From Gammaproteobacteria bacterium (lineage in GTDB: Bacteria; Pseudomonadota; Gammaproteobacteria; Steroidobacterales; Rariloculaceae): a stretch of DNA of 64,000 nt. Below the pieces are notes generated by a model that worked only from the letters and a program-made list of their open reading frames with translations, made no database searches and was not told the origin of the DNA. The stretch lies in NCBI GenBank assembly GCA_036381015.1, contig DASVDR010000024.1, positions 62,001-126,000 of the forward strand, in the 5' to 3' direction. Both the position numbers and the translations under genes were made by a program. Below, in pieces: positions 43,985 through 52,010 of the stretch (position 1 is the stretch's first letter; the number at the start of each line of letters is the position of its first letter).

Positions 43985-44415
43985 GCGAGGCGAGGCGCGG
44001 GGCGCGGCGTCGCGCCCGCGCGGAAGGCCGATTTGCGACGCGCGCGCAGATCGACCTCCACCTGCTCCATCTCGTAGCCGATCACCTCGCGCGTCTCCGG
44101 ATCGACGATCGGCTTCCCTCGCCGGAAGCAGCCCGTGCCGCGCGCATCGCGCACGAATTCCTCCTCCGACGGAACCGCTTCGAGCGACACGCGGCCGTCC
44201 GCGGATCTGACGAGGCGTTGAGCACCGGCGGCGAGATCCGCGGAGGCGCGCCGGTCGGAGCCCTCTCCCAGCAGCAGCGCGATCACTTCATCGTTCGAGC
44301 TCATGCGCAAGGTCCGGTAAGCGAAGCACGGGGAGCGCCCGAGCAAGCTTCGTGCCAGGCTTCGCCGGTCCCGACCGTACAAGCTCTTGCGCTCCAACCG
44401 TGAATTGCATCGCAT
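43969..44415 (-). CDS. Small conserved-looking basic protein
   Basis: A 148-residue protein with a basic N-terminus (RLERKSLYGRDRRSLARSLLGR), a central acidic part (SLEAVPSEEEFVRDARGTGCFRRGKPIVDPETREVIGYEMEQVEVDL) and a basic, proline-containing tail. There is no clear signal peptide. A GAGGGG element lies before the chosen ATG at 44413-44415; a later ATG (MSSNDEV, 44304) is a possible alternative and would leave a shorter protein of 111 residues. It is divergent from the bactofilin gene. Function unknown. Confidence 0.55.
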   Translation of the reverse strand: MRCNSRLERKSLYGRDRRSLARSLLGRSPCFAYRTLRMSSNDEVIALLLGEGSDRRASADLAAGAQRLVRSADGRVSLEAVPSEEEFVRDARGTGCFRRGKPIVDPETREVIGYEMEQVEVDLRARRKSAFRAGATPRPAPRLAQRSL

Positions 44416-44533
44416 TGCCCCTCGACGTCGGAAAGTGACACGGCGTGACGCATTCTTCCGCGCGTGAACAGCGCGCTCGCAAGACGCCGCGACTTCCGTT
44501 ACCTTCGGCGCGCACCTCATCGGAGACATCAGC

Positions 44534-44983
44534 ATGGCTTTATTCCGACGCCGCATCGCCGATTCCTCGCGCGGCCCCACGACCTTCATCGCGCCGTCCA
44601 CGAAGATCGTCGGAACGATCACCGGGGGAGGCCCTTACGTGTTCTGCGGCACCGTCGAAGGCGACTGCGACATCGACGGTCCCGTGACGCTCGCGGCCGG
44701 AGGACGATGGAAAGGAACGATGCGCGCGACGGACGTCATCGTCTCGGGCGAGGTCGACGGGGACGTCGTTGCCCGCCAGCGCGTCGAGATTTCCGGAACG
44801 GCGCGCGTGACCGGAAGCCTGAGCGGTCACTCGATCGCGGTCGCGGAAGGCGCGGTGATCGAAGGAGAGATCAAGGTCATGAGCGGTGCCGAGCCGCTCG
44901 CCTTCGAGGAAAAGCGGCGTACCGAAACTCGCGAGCCGACGGCCGACAGCGCCGAGCTGGAGCCGGCGAGCACGGAGAGATAG
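44534..44983 (+). CDS. Bactofilin (polymer-forming cytoskeletal protein)
   Basis: A 149-residue protein with a bactofilin-like beta-helix: TFIAPSTKIVGTITGGGPYVFCGTVEGDCDIDG, then repeating V/A-G-G-x-W-x-G-T and GEVDGDVVARQRVEISGTARVTGSLSGHSIAV...GAVIEGEI blocks. Short disordered ends flank it (N-terminal about 15, C-terminal about 30 residues). Bactofilins self-assemble into filaments and recruit cell-wall or shape proteins. It stands alone; the divergent basic protein is its only close neighbour. Confidence 0.9.
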   Translation: MALFRRRIADSSRGPTTFIAPSTKIVGTITGGGPYVFCGTVEGDCDIDGPVTLAAGGRWKGTMRATDVIVSGEVDGDVVARQRVEISGTARVTGSLSGHSIAVAEGAVIEGEIKVMSGAEPLAFEEKRRTETREPTADSAELEPASTER

Positions 44984-45052
44984 GCCGCGGCGCAAGCAGC
45001 GCGCGCGGCGCGCGCGACTCGATGCTCGTGCTTCGCGGCCGCGCCCGCCCCT

Positions 45053-46042
45053 TCACGCGAGCTCGGCCACGAGGCGTTCGTCGACCCAGCTCGTGAGGCG
45101 AAAGCTCTCGACGAAGCCGCAGTGGCCGCCGCGCGGCAGCAGGGTGACCTCGAGCGCATCGGTGCGCGCGATCGCCGCGAGGTCGTCGTGCGGGATCACC
45201 GGATCGTCGCGCGCGGCAATCAGCCGCGCCGGCACCGCGAGGTCGGCGAGCACCGGGCCGGTCAGCGAATAGCCTTCGAGGTACGCGTCGAGATTCGCGA
45301 ACTCGGTGTAGCGCTCGACGAAAAAGGCCGTCGTCGCCGTCAGCGTCCGAAACCGCCGAAGGTCGCCGAAATCGTAGAGGTGCGGGAACGCGGCCGCCTT
45401 AGCGGCGAGCGAGCGGCGCCAGCGGCTCAGAAAGTAGCGCCGATAGATCCACAAGCCATTCTCGAGCGCGCGCATCGTGGCGTGCGGGTGCAGCACCGGG
45501 CACACGGCGATGACCTTCCTCAAGTCGAGCCCGAACCGTGAGGCGTTCGCCACGATCCTGAGCGCGAAGTTCCCGCCGAGCGAATAGCCGACGAGATAGA
45601 CCCGCGGCGCCGGATGCAGCCGGGCGACGCGAGCGACGGCCCGGCCCACCTCGTCCAAGCGGCACGAATGGAACAGCTCCTCGTTGAGCCCGTGGGTCTC
45701 GCCGTGGTCGCGAAAATTGAGGCGAAATACGTCGAAACCGGCCTCGAATGCGCGCGCTCCGGCTGAGATCATATACGACGAATCGGCCGACCCTTCCCAG
45801 CCGTGCAGCAGGATCACGAGGCCGCGGGGGCGATCGGGCTGCGCGCTGTGGTAGCCGAGCAGCCGCACCCCGGCACCGCAGTCGAGAATTTCCGGGCGGG
45901 CGGCGGCGAGCAGGGCGGCCGCGCGTTTCCTCGCGGTCCGCGCCCTGAACGGTCCGCTCGCCAGTATCGACTGCACGTGCGGGTGCCGCAGGCCCGGCGG
46001 GGGCGCAAAAGCGAGGGTAGCTGTGTCGGAAAGGCTGCTCAT
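45053..46042 (-). CDS. YheT-type alpha/beta hydrolase
   Basis: A 329-residue hydrolase of the YheT/EMB8 group. It has an N-terminal segment with HPHVQSILASG, the HGWEGSADSSYMISAG oxyanion-hole region, the nucleophile elbow GYSLGGNFALRI (Ser in GYSLGG), and a late ARDDPVIPHDDL acid loop. A C-terminal LLPRGGHCGFVES histidine completes the triad. Substrate unknown; relatives act on esters or short acyl chains. Confidence 0.9.
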   Translation of the reverse strand: MSSLSDTATLAFAPPPGLRHPHVQSILASGPFRARTARKRAAALLAAARPEILDCGAGVRLLGYHSAQPDRPRGLVILLHGWEGSADSSYMISAGARAFEAGFDVFRLNFRDHGETHGLNEELFHSCRLDEVGRAVARVARLHPAPRVYLVGYSLGGNFALRIVANASRFGLDLRKVIAVCPVLHPHATMRALENGLWIYRRYFLSRWRRSLAAKAAAFPHLYDFGDLRRFRTLTATTAFFVERYTEFANLDAYLEGYSLTGPVLADLAVPARLIAARDDPVIPHDDLAAIARTDALEVTLLPRGGHCGFVESFRLTSWVDERLVAELA

Positions 46043-46274
46043 AGTAGACTAGGCCGGTGAACGCCCCGGTGCCTTAGCCCGAAGCGCCGGGAGCTTCGGT
46101 CGCGACGCGTGGGCTCGGTCCGGGGGCGAGCCGGTGCTTACGCGGTCCGAAGTCGGCCGCCGTCCGAGCCTGCTCGCGAGGCCGCCGATAAAGCGTTTCG
46201 GGCTGACCGGGCGCAATCCCGGCCGATGAGAATAACTATAACAAAGCGCTTGATTTTGACCTGAGCCAGTCGCG

Positions 46275-48311
46275 ATGCGCCACTCGATGCGCCGCCTTCC
46301 GCTGATTCTGGCCGCCGTGATGACGGCTCTGACCGCATGCGTCGCGGCGCTGCTCGTCCTCCGCGTGGAAGGGCGCATGGATGCCGGCGTGTTCGCCGCG
46401 CTGACCCTCGCCGCGGTCCTCGTCGCTTCGGCCGCGGCGCTCGCCGCCGCCCGCACCGCGGTGGCCGCTTCGCGACGCGCATTGCGTGCGCTCGCGGCGC
46501 AGCTCCGGAGCGTCTCCGGAGCGGACGGCGCATGCTCGGCTTCTTCCGCCGCGGACGAGGTCGACGAGCTGTCCGAGGCCGTGACCGTGGCCGAGCAAAG
46601 CTTGCGCCGGAGCAACGCCGCCCGCGATCGACTCGAGAGGCTCGTGGCCGGCATGAGCGAGGGCATCCTCGTCGCGGGTCCCGACGGGCGAATCGAAAGC
46701 GCGAACGCGGCCGCGCACGCGATGCTCGGGCATGCGCCGGGCGCGCTGATCGGCGAATGCGTCGACCGGGTGCTCCCGGCGATCAAGGCGCCGGTCAAGC
46801 CCTCCGCCGCGGGCCTTCCGCGAGAGGCAACCGTGCAGAAGGCGGACGGCTCGTCGTTCAGCGTCTCCTACACGGTCTCGCACGTGCTTGCCGAGGCAGG
46901 GCAGATCGAGTGCACGGTGTATGCGCTGCAGAACATCGACGAACGCAAGAAGGCGGAGCGGCGCATTCGTTACCTCGCGCGCATCGATCCTCTGACGAAG
47001 CTCGCGAACCGCATGCAGTTCCAGCACCTGCTTCAGCAGGCGATTGCGCGAGCCAAGCGATCTCGGCAATACGTCGCGCTGCTCTATGTCGACGTCGACC
47101 GCTTCAAGGACATCAACGACACCTTCGGTCATGCCGCCGGGGATACGAGCCTGGAGATTCTCGCGCGTCGCATCCAAGCCGAGCTCGACGAAGGCTCCAC
47201 GCCCGGCCGGCTCGCCGGCGACGAATTCGCCGTGCTCGTCACCGGGCCTGCGCACATGAGCGACTTCTTCGAACGGATCTCGAAGCTTGCCGGGCGGCTC
47301 GTGCATGCCGTCGGCAAGCCGTTCAAAGTGAACGGCGAAGAAATCTTCATGACCGCGAGCATCGGCATCGCCGTGTATCCGCGCGACGGCGACAACGTGA
47401 TCGATCTGTTCAGGAACGCGGACGCGGCGCTCTACCGGTCGAAGAAGGCCGGCGGCAACTCGTACGGATACTACTCGAGCGAGATGAACACCGCCGCGGT
47501 GGAGCGGCTGATGCTGAAAAGCAAGCTGCGGCGCGCGTTCGAGCGCGACGAGCTGCGGCTGCATTATCAGCCGAAGTACCAGGTGGGAACCGGTCGGCTG
47601 GAGGGCGCAGAAGCGCTCGTGCGCTGGGATTTGCCCGAGCGCGGTCTCGTGTACCCGTCGGATTTCATTCCGCTGGCCGAAGAAACGAACCTCATCCTGC
47701 CGATCGGCGATTGGGTGCTCAATCGGGTCTGCGCGGACTACCGCGAGTGGCAGCGCGTGCTGCCGTCGCCGTGCCGCGTCTCCGTGAATCTCTCGCTGCG
47801 CCAGCTGCTGCAGCAGCGGTTCCTCGAGCGCGTGCGCGAGACCTTCCGCGCGCACGGCATATCGCCCACCTGCCTCGAGCTCGAGATCACGGAAACCACT
47901 TTGATGGAGGACACGGCGCGCACGATCCGAATTCTGAACGCGCTCTACGGCATGGGGCTGCATCTCGCGATCGACGATTTCGGCACCGGGTACTCGTCGC
48001 TCAGCGCGCTCCAGCAGTTTCCGATCACCACGTTGAAGATCGACCAGTCCTTCATCCGCGACGTCGCGATCGACCGGGACGACGCGGCGATCGTCGCCAC
48101 GATCATCCAGATGGCCCACAGCCTGAAGCTCGACGTGGTCGCCGAAGGGGTCGAGTCCGAGCATCAGCTCGCGTTTCTCCGGCGCCACAACTGCGACTAC
48201 GTTCAGGGACACCTGTTCGGCGATCCGGTCGACGCCGCGGCGTTCGCCGAAATCTTGGTTGCGGAAGCCGGAGGCACCGGAAAATACAGGGCGCTGTTCG
48301 CGCAAGGCTAG
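46275..48311 (+). CDS. Membrane PAS-GGDEF-EAL protein (c-di-GMP turnover)
   Basis: A 678-residue protein: two N-terminal helices (LPLILAAVMTALTACVAALLVL and GVFAALTLAAVLVASAAALAAA), a PAS domain (about residues 120-230), a GGDEF domain with GRLAGDEFAVLV (the first glycine is Ala, still an active form in many enzymes) and an EAL domain with EALVRW. The EAL catalytic segment (LELEITETTLMED, AIDDFGTGYSSL) looks intact, so phosphodiesterase activity is likely and cyclase activity possible. Its divergent partner is the YheT-type hydrolase. Confidence 0.93.
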   Translation: MRHSMRRLPLILAAVMTALTACVAALLVLRVEGRMDAGVFAALTLAAVLVASAAALAAARTAVAASRRALRALAAQLRSVSGADGACSASSAADEVDELSEAVTVAEQSLRRSNAARDRLERLVAGMSEGILVAGPDGRIESANAAAHAMLGHAPGALIGECVDRVLPAIKAPVKPSAAGLPREATVQKADGSSFSVSYTVSHVLAEAGQIECTVYALQNIDERKKAERRIRYLARIDPLTKLANRMQFQHLLQQAIARAKRSRQYVALLYVDVDRFKDINDTFGHAAGDTSLEILARRIQAELDEGSTPGRLAGDEFAVLVTGPAHMSDFFERISKLAGRLVHAVGKPFKVNGEEIFMTASIGIAVYPRDGDNVIDLFRNADAALYRSKKAGGNSYGYYSSEMNTAAVERLMLKSKLRRAFERDELRLHYQPKYQVGTGRLEGAEALVRWDLPERGLVYPSDFIPLAEETNLILPIGDWVLNRVCADYREWQRVLPSPCRVSVNLSLRQLLQQRFLERVRETFRAHGISPTCLELEITETTLMEDTARTIRILNALYGMGLHLAIDDFGTGYSSLSALQQFPITTLKIDQSFIRDVAIDRDDAAIVATIIQMAHSLKLDVVAEGVESEHQLAFLRRHNCDYVQGHLFGDPVDAAAFAEILVAEAGGTGKYRALFAQG

Positions 48312-48428
48312 GTAGCGCAACGCTCGACCGTTCGTGGAGGTGCGGGCGGTTCGCGACGGGCAAACCGCGACTCACGCGCGCGCGCCGAGTTTTCGCAACA
48401 ACCGGCCGGAGGTGCTTCGACGCCCGCT

Positions 48429-48468
48429 CGAAACCTGCTTGGCGGGTTTCGAACGCGTGGGTTATAGT
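48429..48468 (+). promoter_or_regulatory. Sigma-70-type promoter overlapped by a dyad
   Basis: TTGGCG (48439-48444) and TTATAG (48462-48467) are 17 bp apart and place transcription start near 48475, about 30 bp before the small protein's ATG. The perfect inverted repeat CGAAACC (48429-48435)/GGTTTCG (48445-48451) spans the -35 box. It could be a regulator site, or the terminator hairpin of the gene upstream. Confidence 0.5.
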
Positions 48469-48503
48469 CGTTTCAGGGGACCGGTACCCGATAGGGACAA
48501 TTC

Positions 48504-48857
48504 ATGAACACACGCGTACGAACCGGCCTGCACGGCGGGCTGGTGCTCTCGGCCTTCGCGACCGCCGGCGCGCTCGCCTGCGAAACGCCTTCGATGGTCA
48601 ACGTTCCGGACGGAACGACCGCCACGATGGAGCAGATGGTTGCGGCGCAGCAAGAAGTCAAGGATTACGTCGCGGCCATGGAAGACTACCTCGCCTGCGT
48701 CAACGAGGAGCTCGAAGCCGCGGGAGAAGACGCGCCTGAAGAGTACAAGGCGCTGATGATCGAGCGACACAACTCGGCGGTCGGCGAGATGGAAGCGGTG
48801 GCCGCAGCCTTCAACGAGCAGGTGCGCGCGTATCGCGCGGCGCATGCGGAAGAGTGA
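48504..48857 (+). CDS. Small secreted acidic protein
   Basis: A 117-residue protein with a signal peptide (RTGLHGGLVLSAFATAGALA). The mature part starts at CETPSMVNVPDGTTATMEQM, so a lipoprotein cysteine following ALA is possible. The rest is helical and acidic (AAQQEVKDYVAAMEDYLACVNEELEAAGEDAPEEYKALMIERHNSAVGEMEAVAAAF) with two cysteines. An AGGGA element precedes the ATG. It converges with the psp operon. I do not recognise a family, though the architecture recalls the 90-residue protein at 24563. Confidence 0.78.
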   Translation: MNTRVRTGLHGGLVLSAFATAGALACETPSMVNVPDGTTATMEQMVAAQQEVKDYVAAMEDYLACVNEELEAAGEDAPEEYKALMIERHNSAVGEMEAVAAAFNEQVRAYRAAHAEE

Positions 48858-48869
48858 CGCGCGCGGCCC

Positions 48870-49100
48870 TCAAAGGTTCCTGAACCGCTGCCTCAGGTCG
48901 AACTGCTCGTCGGTCACTATCCGTTCGAGCACCTTGATCCGCTCTTCGAGCCGCGCGAGCTGGGCCAAGTGCTCCGCGGCCGATTCTTCATCGTCCTGCC
49001 GTGCCTTGCGCGCGGCCGCTTTGCACTTGAAATAGGAGTTGACGATCCGGCCGACGACGGCTATCGCGACGACGATGATGACGAACTCGAAGAAGTCCAC
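48870..49100 (-). CDS. PspB-like small membrane protein at the end of the psp operon
   Basis: A 76-residue protein: one membrane helix (FFEFVIIVVAIAVVGRIVNSYF) followed by a short basic part and a coiled coil (ARLEERIKVLERIVTDEQFDLRQRFRNL). The layout matches PspB, a small membrane protein with a leucine-rich coil, and the true PspB is encoded nearby at 49609. It lies 60 bp after pspC on the same strand. It may be a divergent PspB duplicate or a separate helper of the stress system. Confidence 0.7.
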   Translation of the reverse strand: MDFFEFVIIVVAIAVVGRIVNSYFKCKAAARKARQDDEESAAEHLAQLARLEERIKVLERIVTDEQFDLRQRFRNL

Positions 49101-49160
49101 GTTCAGCCCCTTCCCATCCGATCGTGAAAGTTCCTGCCTCGCGAGCCCACCGCCGCTTCG

Positions 49161-49568
49161 TCACTCGCGCAGCCGCTCGAATTCACGATCCAGGTTATAG
49201 CGCTCCGACGTCACGTATTTCTCGAGGCGCTGCAGGCGGCTGTCGAGCTCCCGGTAGCGATGCCGCAGACCGGAGAGCGTCGAATGCGGCTCGGAGCGGA
49301 TCCGGCGCTGAAGATCGCCGTCGCTCCCCGGCTGCTCGTCGCTCGGGCCCGGATCCTTCGGTAGCAGCAACGCCATGATGATGTAGCCCACCGGCACCAG
49401 CGGACCCGGGAAGAAGACGGTGCCGAGCACGACGAGAACGCGCACGATGGTGACGTCGAAGCCGAAATAGTCGGCAAGTCCGGCGCAAACGCCGAACAAC
49501 ATGCCCTTCCTCGGGTTCCGGTAGAGACGATTGCCTCGAAGTTCTTTCACGAGCGTATCCTCGCTCAC
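49161..49568 (-). CDS. pspC: PspC, membrane phage-shock protein
   Basis: A 135-residue protein with the PspC signature (RLYRNPRKGMLFGVCAGLADYFGFDVTIVRVLVVL) and a hydrophobic stretch (FPGPLVPVGYIIMALLLP), then a charged cytoplasmic tail with coiled-coil character. With PspB it senses envelope stress and, in E. coli, releases PspF from PspA. It follows pspB by 40 bp. Confidence 0.94.
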   Translation of the reverse strand: MSEDTLVKELRGNRLYRNPRKGMLFGVCAGLADYFGFDVTIVRVLVVLGTVFFPGPLVPVGYIIMALLLPKDPGPSDEQPGSDGDLQRRIRSEPHSTLSGLRHRYRELDSRLQRLEKYVTSERYNLDREFERLRE

Positions 49569-49608
49569 GCCGATTCTCCCAGTTTCACCCCGGTTCCGGT
49601 CACGGGTA

Positions 49609-49845
49609 TCAGGTCTTCTTCTTCCAGTCCGGCGCCTGGTCGTCGAGAATCGTCTCGAGCGAGTTCAGACGGCTGTCCATCGACTGGCTGGTCCTCCACA
49701 GCTCCTCGAGCAGCTGTTGCTCGTCGGGCGAGAGTCCTCGGGTCGCCTTCCATTTCGTCACGTAGTGCATCACCACGATGATGGGCAGCACGACCACCAT
49801 GAAGATGATCGTGAGGACGAAGAAGAACGGAAACAGCTCGTTCAT
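49609..49845 (-). CDS. pspB: PspB, membrane phage-shock protein
   Basis: A 78-residue protein with one N-terminal helix (FPFFFVLTIIFMVVVLPIIVVMHYV) and a short C-terminal coil (SLETILDDQAPDWKKKT) ending in the PDWK motif typical of PspB. Spacing from pspA is 21 bp. With PspC it forms the membrane sensor of the psp system. Confidence 0.94.
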   Translation of the reverse strand: MNELFPFFFVLTIIFMVVVLPIIVVMHYVTKWKATRGLSPDEQQLLEELWRTSQSMDSRLNSLETILDDQAPDWKKKT

Positions 49846-49866
49846 GCTCCGCTCCGACGACCGAGC

Positions 49867-50553
49867 TCAAACGCCTTCGCCGGAGCCCTGCTTCGCGCGG
49901 CTACGCTTCGATTTGAGGTCACGCAGCTCCTGCTCCACCCCTTCGGACGACTCGAGCTCCGTGAATTCCTGCTTCAGGTTCTTTTTGACTCCGAGATCAT
50001 ACGCCTCGACGCGTGCCTCGAAGTTCTCCATGCGGCGCTCGAACTGCTCGAAGCGCACGAACGCGTCGTCGATGCGGTAGTCGTGGAGGCGCTTGCGCAC
50101 CTCGAGCCGCTTCGCGGCCGTCTGGTGCCTCGCGAGTATCGCATTGCGCCTCGCTTTCGCGTCGGCGAGCTTCTCCTCGAGCCGGCCGATGTCCTCGTTC
50201 AGCTTCGCAAGCCCGTCGGAAATCGTGGCGTGCTCGGCCTCGAGCGACTGCATCGACGCGAGCACGCGCTTTTTCTCGGCGAGAGCGGCTTTCGCGAGAT
50301 CGTCGCGACCCTTGTCGATCGCGAGCTCGGCCTTGCTCTCCCAGTCCTTCGCTTCGCGCTCCAGCGTCGAGAGCGTGCGCGTCAGCTCTTTCTTGTCCGC
50401 GATCGCTCGCGCGGCGGCCGAACGCACCTCGACCAGCGTCTCCTCCATCTCCTGGATCATCAGGCGCACGATCTTCTCGGGGTCTTCCGCCTTGTCCAGG
50501 ATCGCGTTGATGTTCGAGTTCACTATGTCCGAAAAGCGAGAAAAGATACCCAT
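49867..50553 (-). CDS. pspA: PspA, phage-shock effector and PspF inhibitor
   Basis: A 228-residue peripheral membrane protein of the PspA/IM30 (ESCRT-III-like) family. It opens MGIFSRFSDIVNSNINAILDKAEDPEKIVRLMIQEMEETLVEVR, the membrane-binding amphipathic helix and first coil of the family, and is helical throughout. It stabilises damaged membrane and, in E. coli, blocks PspF when there is no stress. It leads the pspA-pspB-pspC operon, driven by a sigma-54 promoter at 50662-50677. Confidence 0.95.
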   Translation of the reverse strand: MGIFSRFSDIVNSNINAILDKAEDPEKIVRLMIQEMEETLVEVRSAAARAIADKKELTRTLSTLEREAKDWESKAELAIDKGRDDLAKAALAEKKRVLASMQSLEAEHATISDGLAKLNEDIGRLEEKLADAKARRNAILARHQTAAKRLEVRKRLHDYRIDDAFVRFEQFERRMENFEARVEAYDLGVKKNLKQEFTELESSEGVEQELRDLKSKRSRAKQGSGEGV

Positions 50554-50661
50554 CGCTGATCCCTCTCAATGCTGCTCGATGTTTCGGCGGCGCGGCGTCG
50601 GCACGACCCCGGTCCGTGCGTTCCGCCGTCGATCGGCTCACCGCCGTGTCAGCGCCCCCGG

Positions 50662-50677
50662 AGCAGCTTTCATGCCA
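50662..50677 (-). promoter_or_regulatory. Sigma-54 promoter of the psp operon
   Basis: On the minus strand TGGCATGAAAGCTGCT matches TGGCACG-N4-TTGCW with two changes and the correct 12-bp GG-to-GC distance. Transcription would start near 50651, leaving a leader of about 98 bases before pspA. PspF, encoded divergently, is the expected activator. Confidence 0.75.
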
Positions 50678-50751
50678 AGGCCTGATGACCCGTAAGTGAT
50701 TGTAGCAGAATCGGTTTTTTCGTTCGGCGATCGGCTGGCGGTCGGTCGGGA

Positions 50752-50764
50752 GCCAACTGTTGGC
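50752..50764. promoter_or_regulatory. Perfect 13-bp palindrome between pspA and pspF, likely PspF site
   Basis: GCCAACTGTTGGC is a perfect dyad, about 107 bp upstream of the psp sigma-54 start, a normal enhancer distance. Its right half overlaps the -35 hexamer of the pspF promoter (TTGGCA, 50760-50765), so the same binding event could activate pspA and repress pspF. Confidence 0.6.
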
Positions 50765-50789
50765 AGGATGCACGAACTCTTGGTCTAAT
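50760..50789 (+). promoter_or_regulatory. Candidate sigma-70 promoter of pspF
   Basis: TTGGCA (50760-50765) and TCTAAT (50784-50789) are 18 bp apart. Transcription would start about six or seven bases after the -10 box, at or very near the A of the pspF ATG (50796), giving a leaderless or nearly leaderless message. Confidence 0.5.
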
Positions 50790-50795
50790 CGCGCC

Positions 50796-51863
50796 ATGGC
50801 TCCCACGCGCCCCGAAACCGTCTCTCTGATCGGCGAATCGCCGCTGTTCCTGGCCATGCTCGAGCACGTCTCCCGCGCGGCGCCGTTGCCGAAGCCGGTG
50901 CTCGTCGTCGGCGAACGCGGGACCGGCAAGGAGCTGATCGCGTCGCGGCTGCACTACCTCTCCGACCGCTGGGATCGCCCGCTCGTGAAGGTCAACTGCG
51001 CGGCGCTCACCGAGTCGCTGCTCGAGTCGGAGCTCTTCGGCCACGAAGCGGGCGCGTTCACGGGCGCCACGCGCGCGCACGCGGGCCGCTTCGAGCAGGC
51101 CGACGGCGGCACGCTCGTCCTCGACGAGATCGGCACGATCCCGCTGCGCATGCAGGAAAAGATCCTGCGCGTGATCGAGTACGGCGAGTTCCAACGCGTC
51201 GGCGGCTCGAAGACGCTGAAGGCAGATGTCCGCGTCGTCGGCTCGACGAATGCGGATCTGCCGCGGCTCGCGGCCGAAGGCCGGTTCCGCGCAGATCTGA
51301 TGGATCGGCTCGCATTCGACGTGATCCACGTGCCGCCTCTTCGGGCCCGGCCGGACGACATCCCGAAGCTCGCCTATCACTTCGCCGTCAACGTCACGAG
51401 CGAGCTGCGGCGCGAGTACTTCCCGGGCTTCACGTCGCAGGCGAGCGCGGCGCTCGCAGCGTACGACTGGCCCGGGAACGTGCGCGAGCTGAAGAACACG
51501 GTGGAGCGCAGCGTCTATCGCGCCGAGGACCCGGACGCCCCGATCTCCGAGATCATCTTCGATCCGTTTGCGTCGCCTTTCGGGCCGCTGCGCGACGTCT
51601 TGCCGCTGCGCTCCGCGACGGAGACGGCGCCGCCGGCGGAGGCCGGTCCGCCGCGCGCTACGGGCGGCAACGGCTCGTGGCCTCTCGATTTCCGCGCCGC
51701 CGTCGCAGCCTTCGAGCGCGAGACGCTCGAGCAGGCGCTCGAGCAGTCGAAGTACAAGCAGACCGTCGCGGCCAAGCTCCTCGGCCTGAGCTACCATCAG
51801 CTGCGCGGTCTGCTGAAGAAGCACGGCCTGCACGTCGGGCGCGAGAACGCGGTCGAAGGGTAA
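50796..51863 (+). CDS. pspF: PspF, sigma-54 activator of the psp operon
   Basis: A 355-residue enhancer-binding protein without a sensory domain, as expected for PspF. Walker A is GERGTGKELIASRLHYLS, GAFTGA contacts sigma-54 (FGHEAGAFTGATRAHAGRFE), and LLDEIGTI-like Walker B (LVLDEIGTIPLRMQEK) and RVGGSKTL follow. A Fis-type helix-turn-helix ends the protein (QTVAAKLLGLSYHQLRGLLKKHGL). The start at 50796 aligns with E. coli PspF; the frame open upstream is not conserved. Confidence 0.95.
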   Translation: MAPTRPETVSLIGESPLFLAMLEHVSRAAPLPKPVLVVGERGTGKELIASRLHYLSDRWDRPLVKVNCAALTESLLESELFGHEAGAFTGATRAHAGRFEQADGGTLVLDEIGTIPLRMQEKILRVIEYGEFQRVGGSKTLKADVRVVGSTNADLPRLAAEGRFRADLMDRLAFDVIHVPPLRARPDDIPKLAYHFAVNVTSELRREYFPGFTSQASAALAAYDWPGNVRELKNTVERSVYRAEDPDAPISEIIFDPFASPFGPLRDVLPLRSATETAPPAEAGPPRATGGNGSWPLDFRAAVAAFERETLEQALEQSKYKQTVAAKLLGLSYHQLRGLLKKHGLHVGRENAVEG

Positions 51864-52010
51864 GCGGCAAGCGACCACCGTGCGGAAGCGCGAGCCTCCG
51901 TTACGCCCAGCCCCCGCGTTGAGCCGGCCCGGCCGCTCGCCCGTGCTACTATTTGCGGCCGGCGTTGCTCCACCGCCGGAGATCCGATTCAAGGCAAGGA
52001 CTTGCAGACG

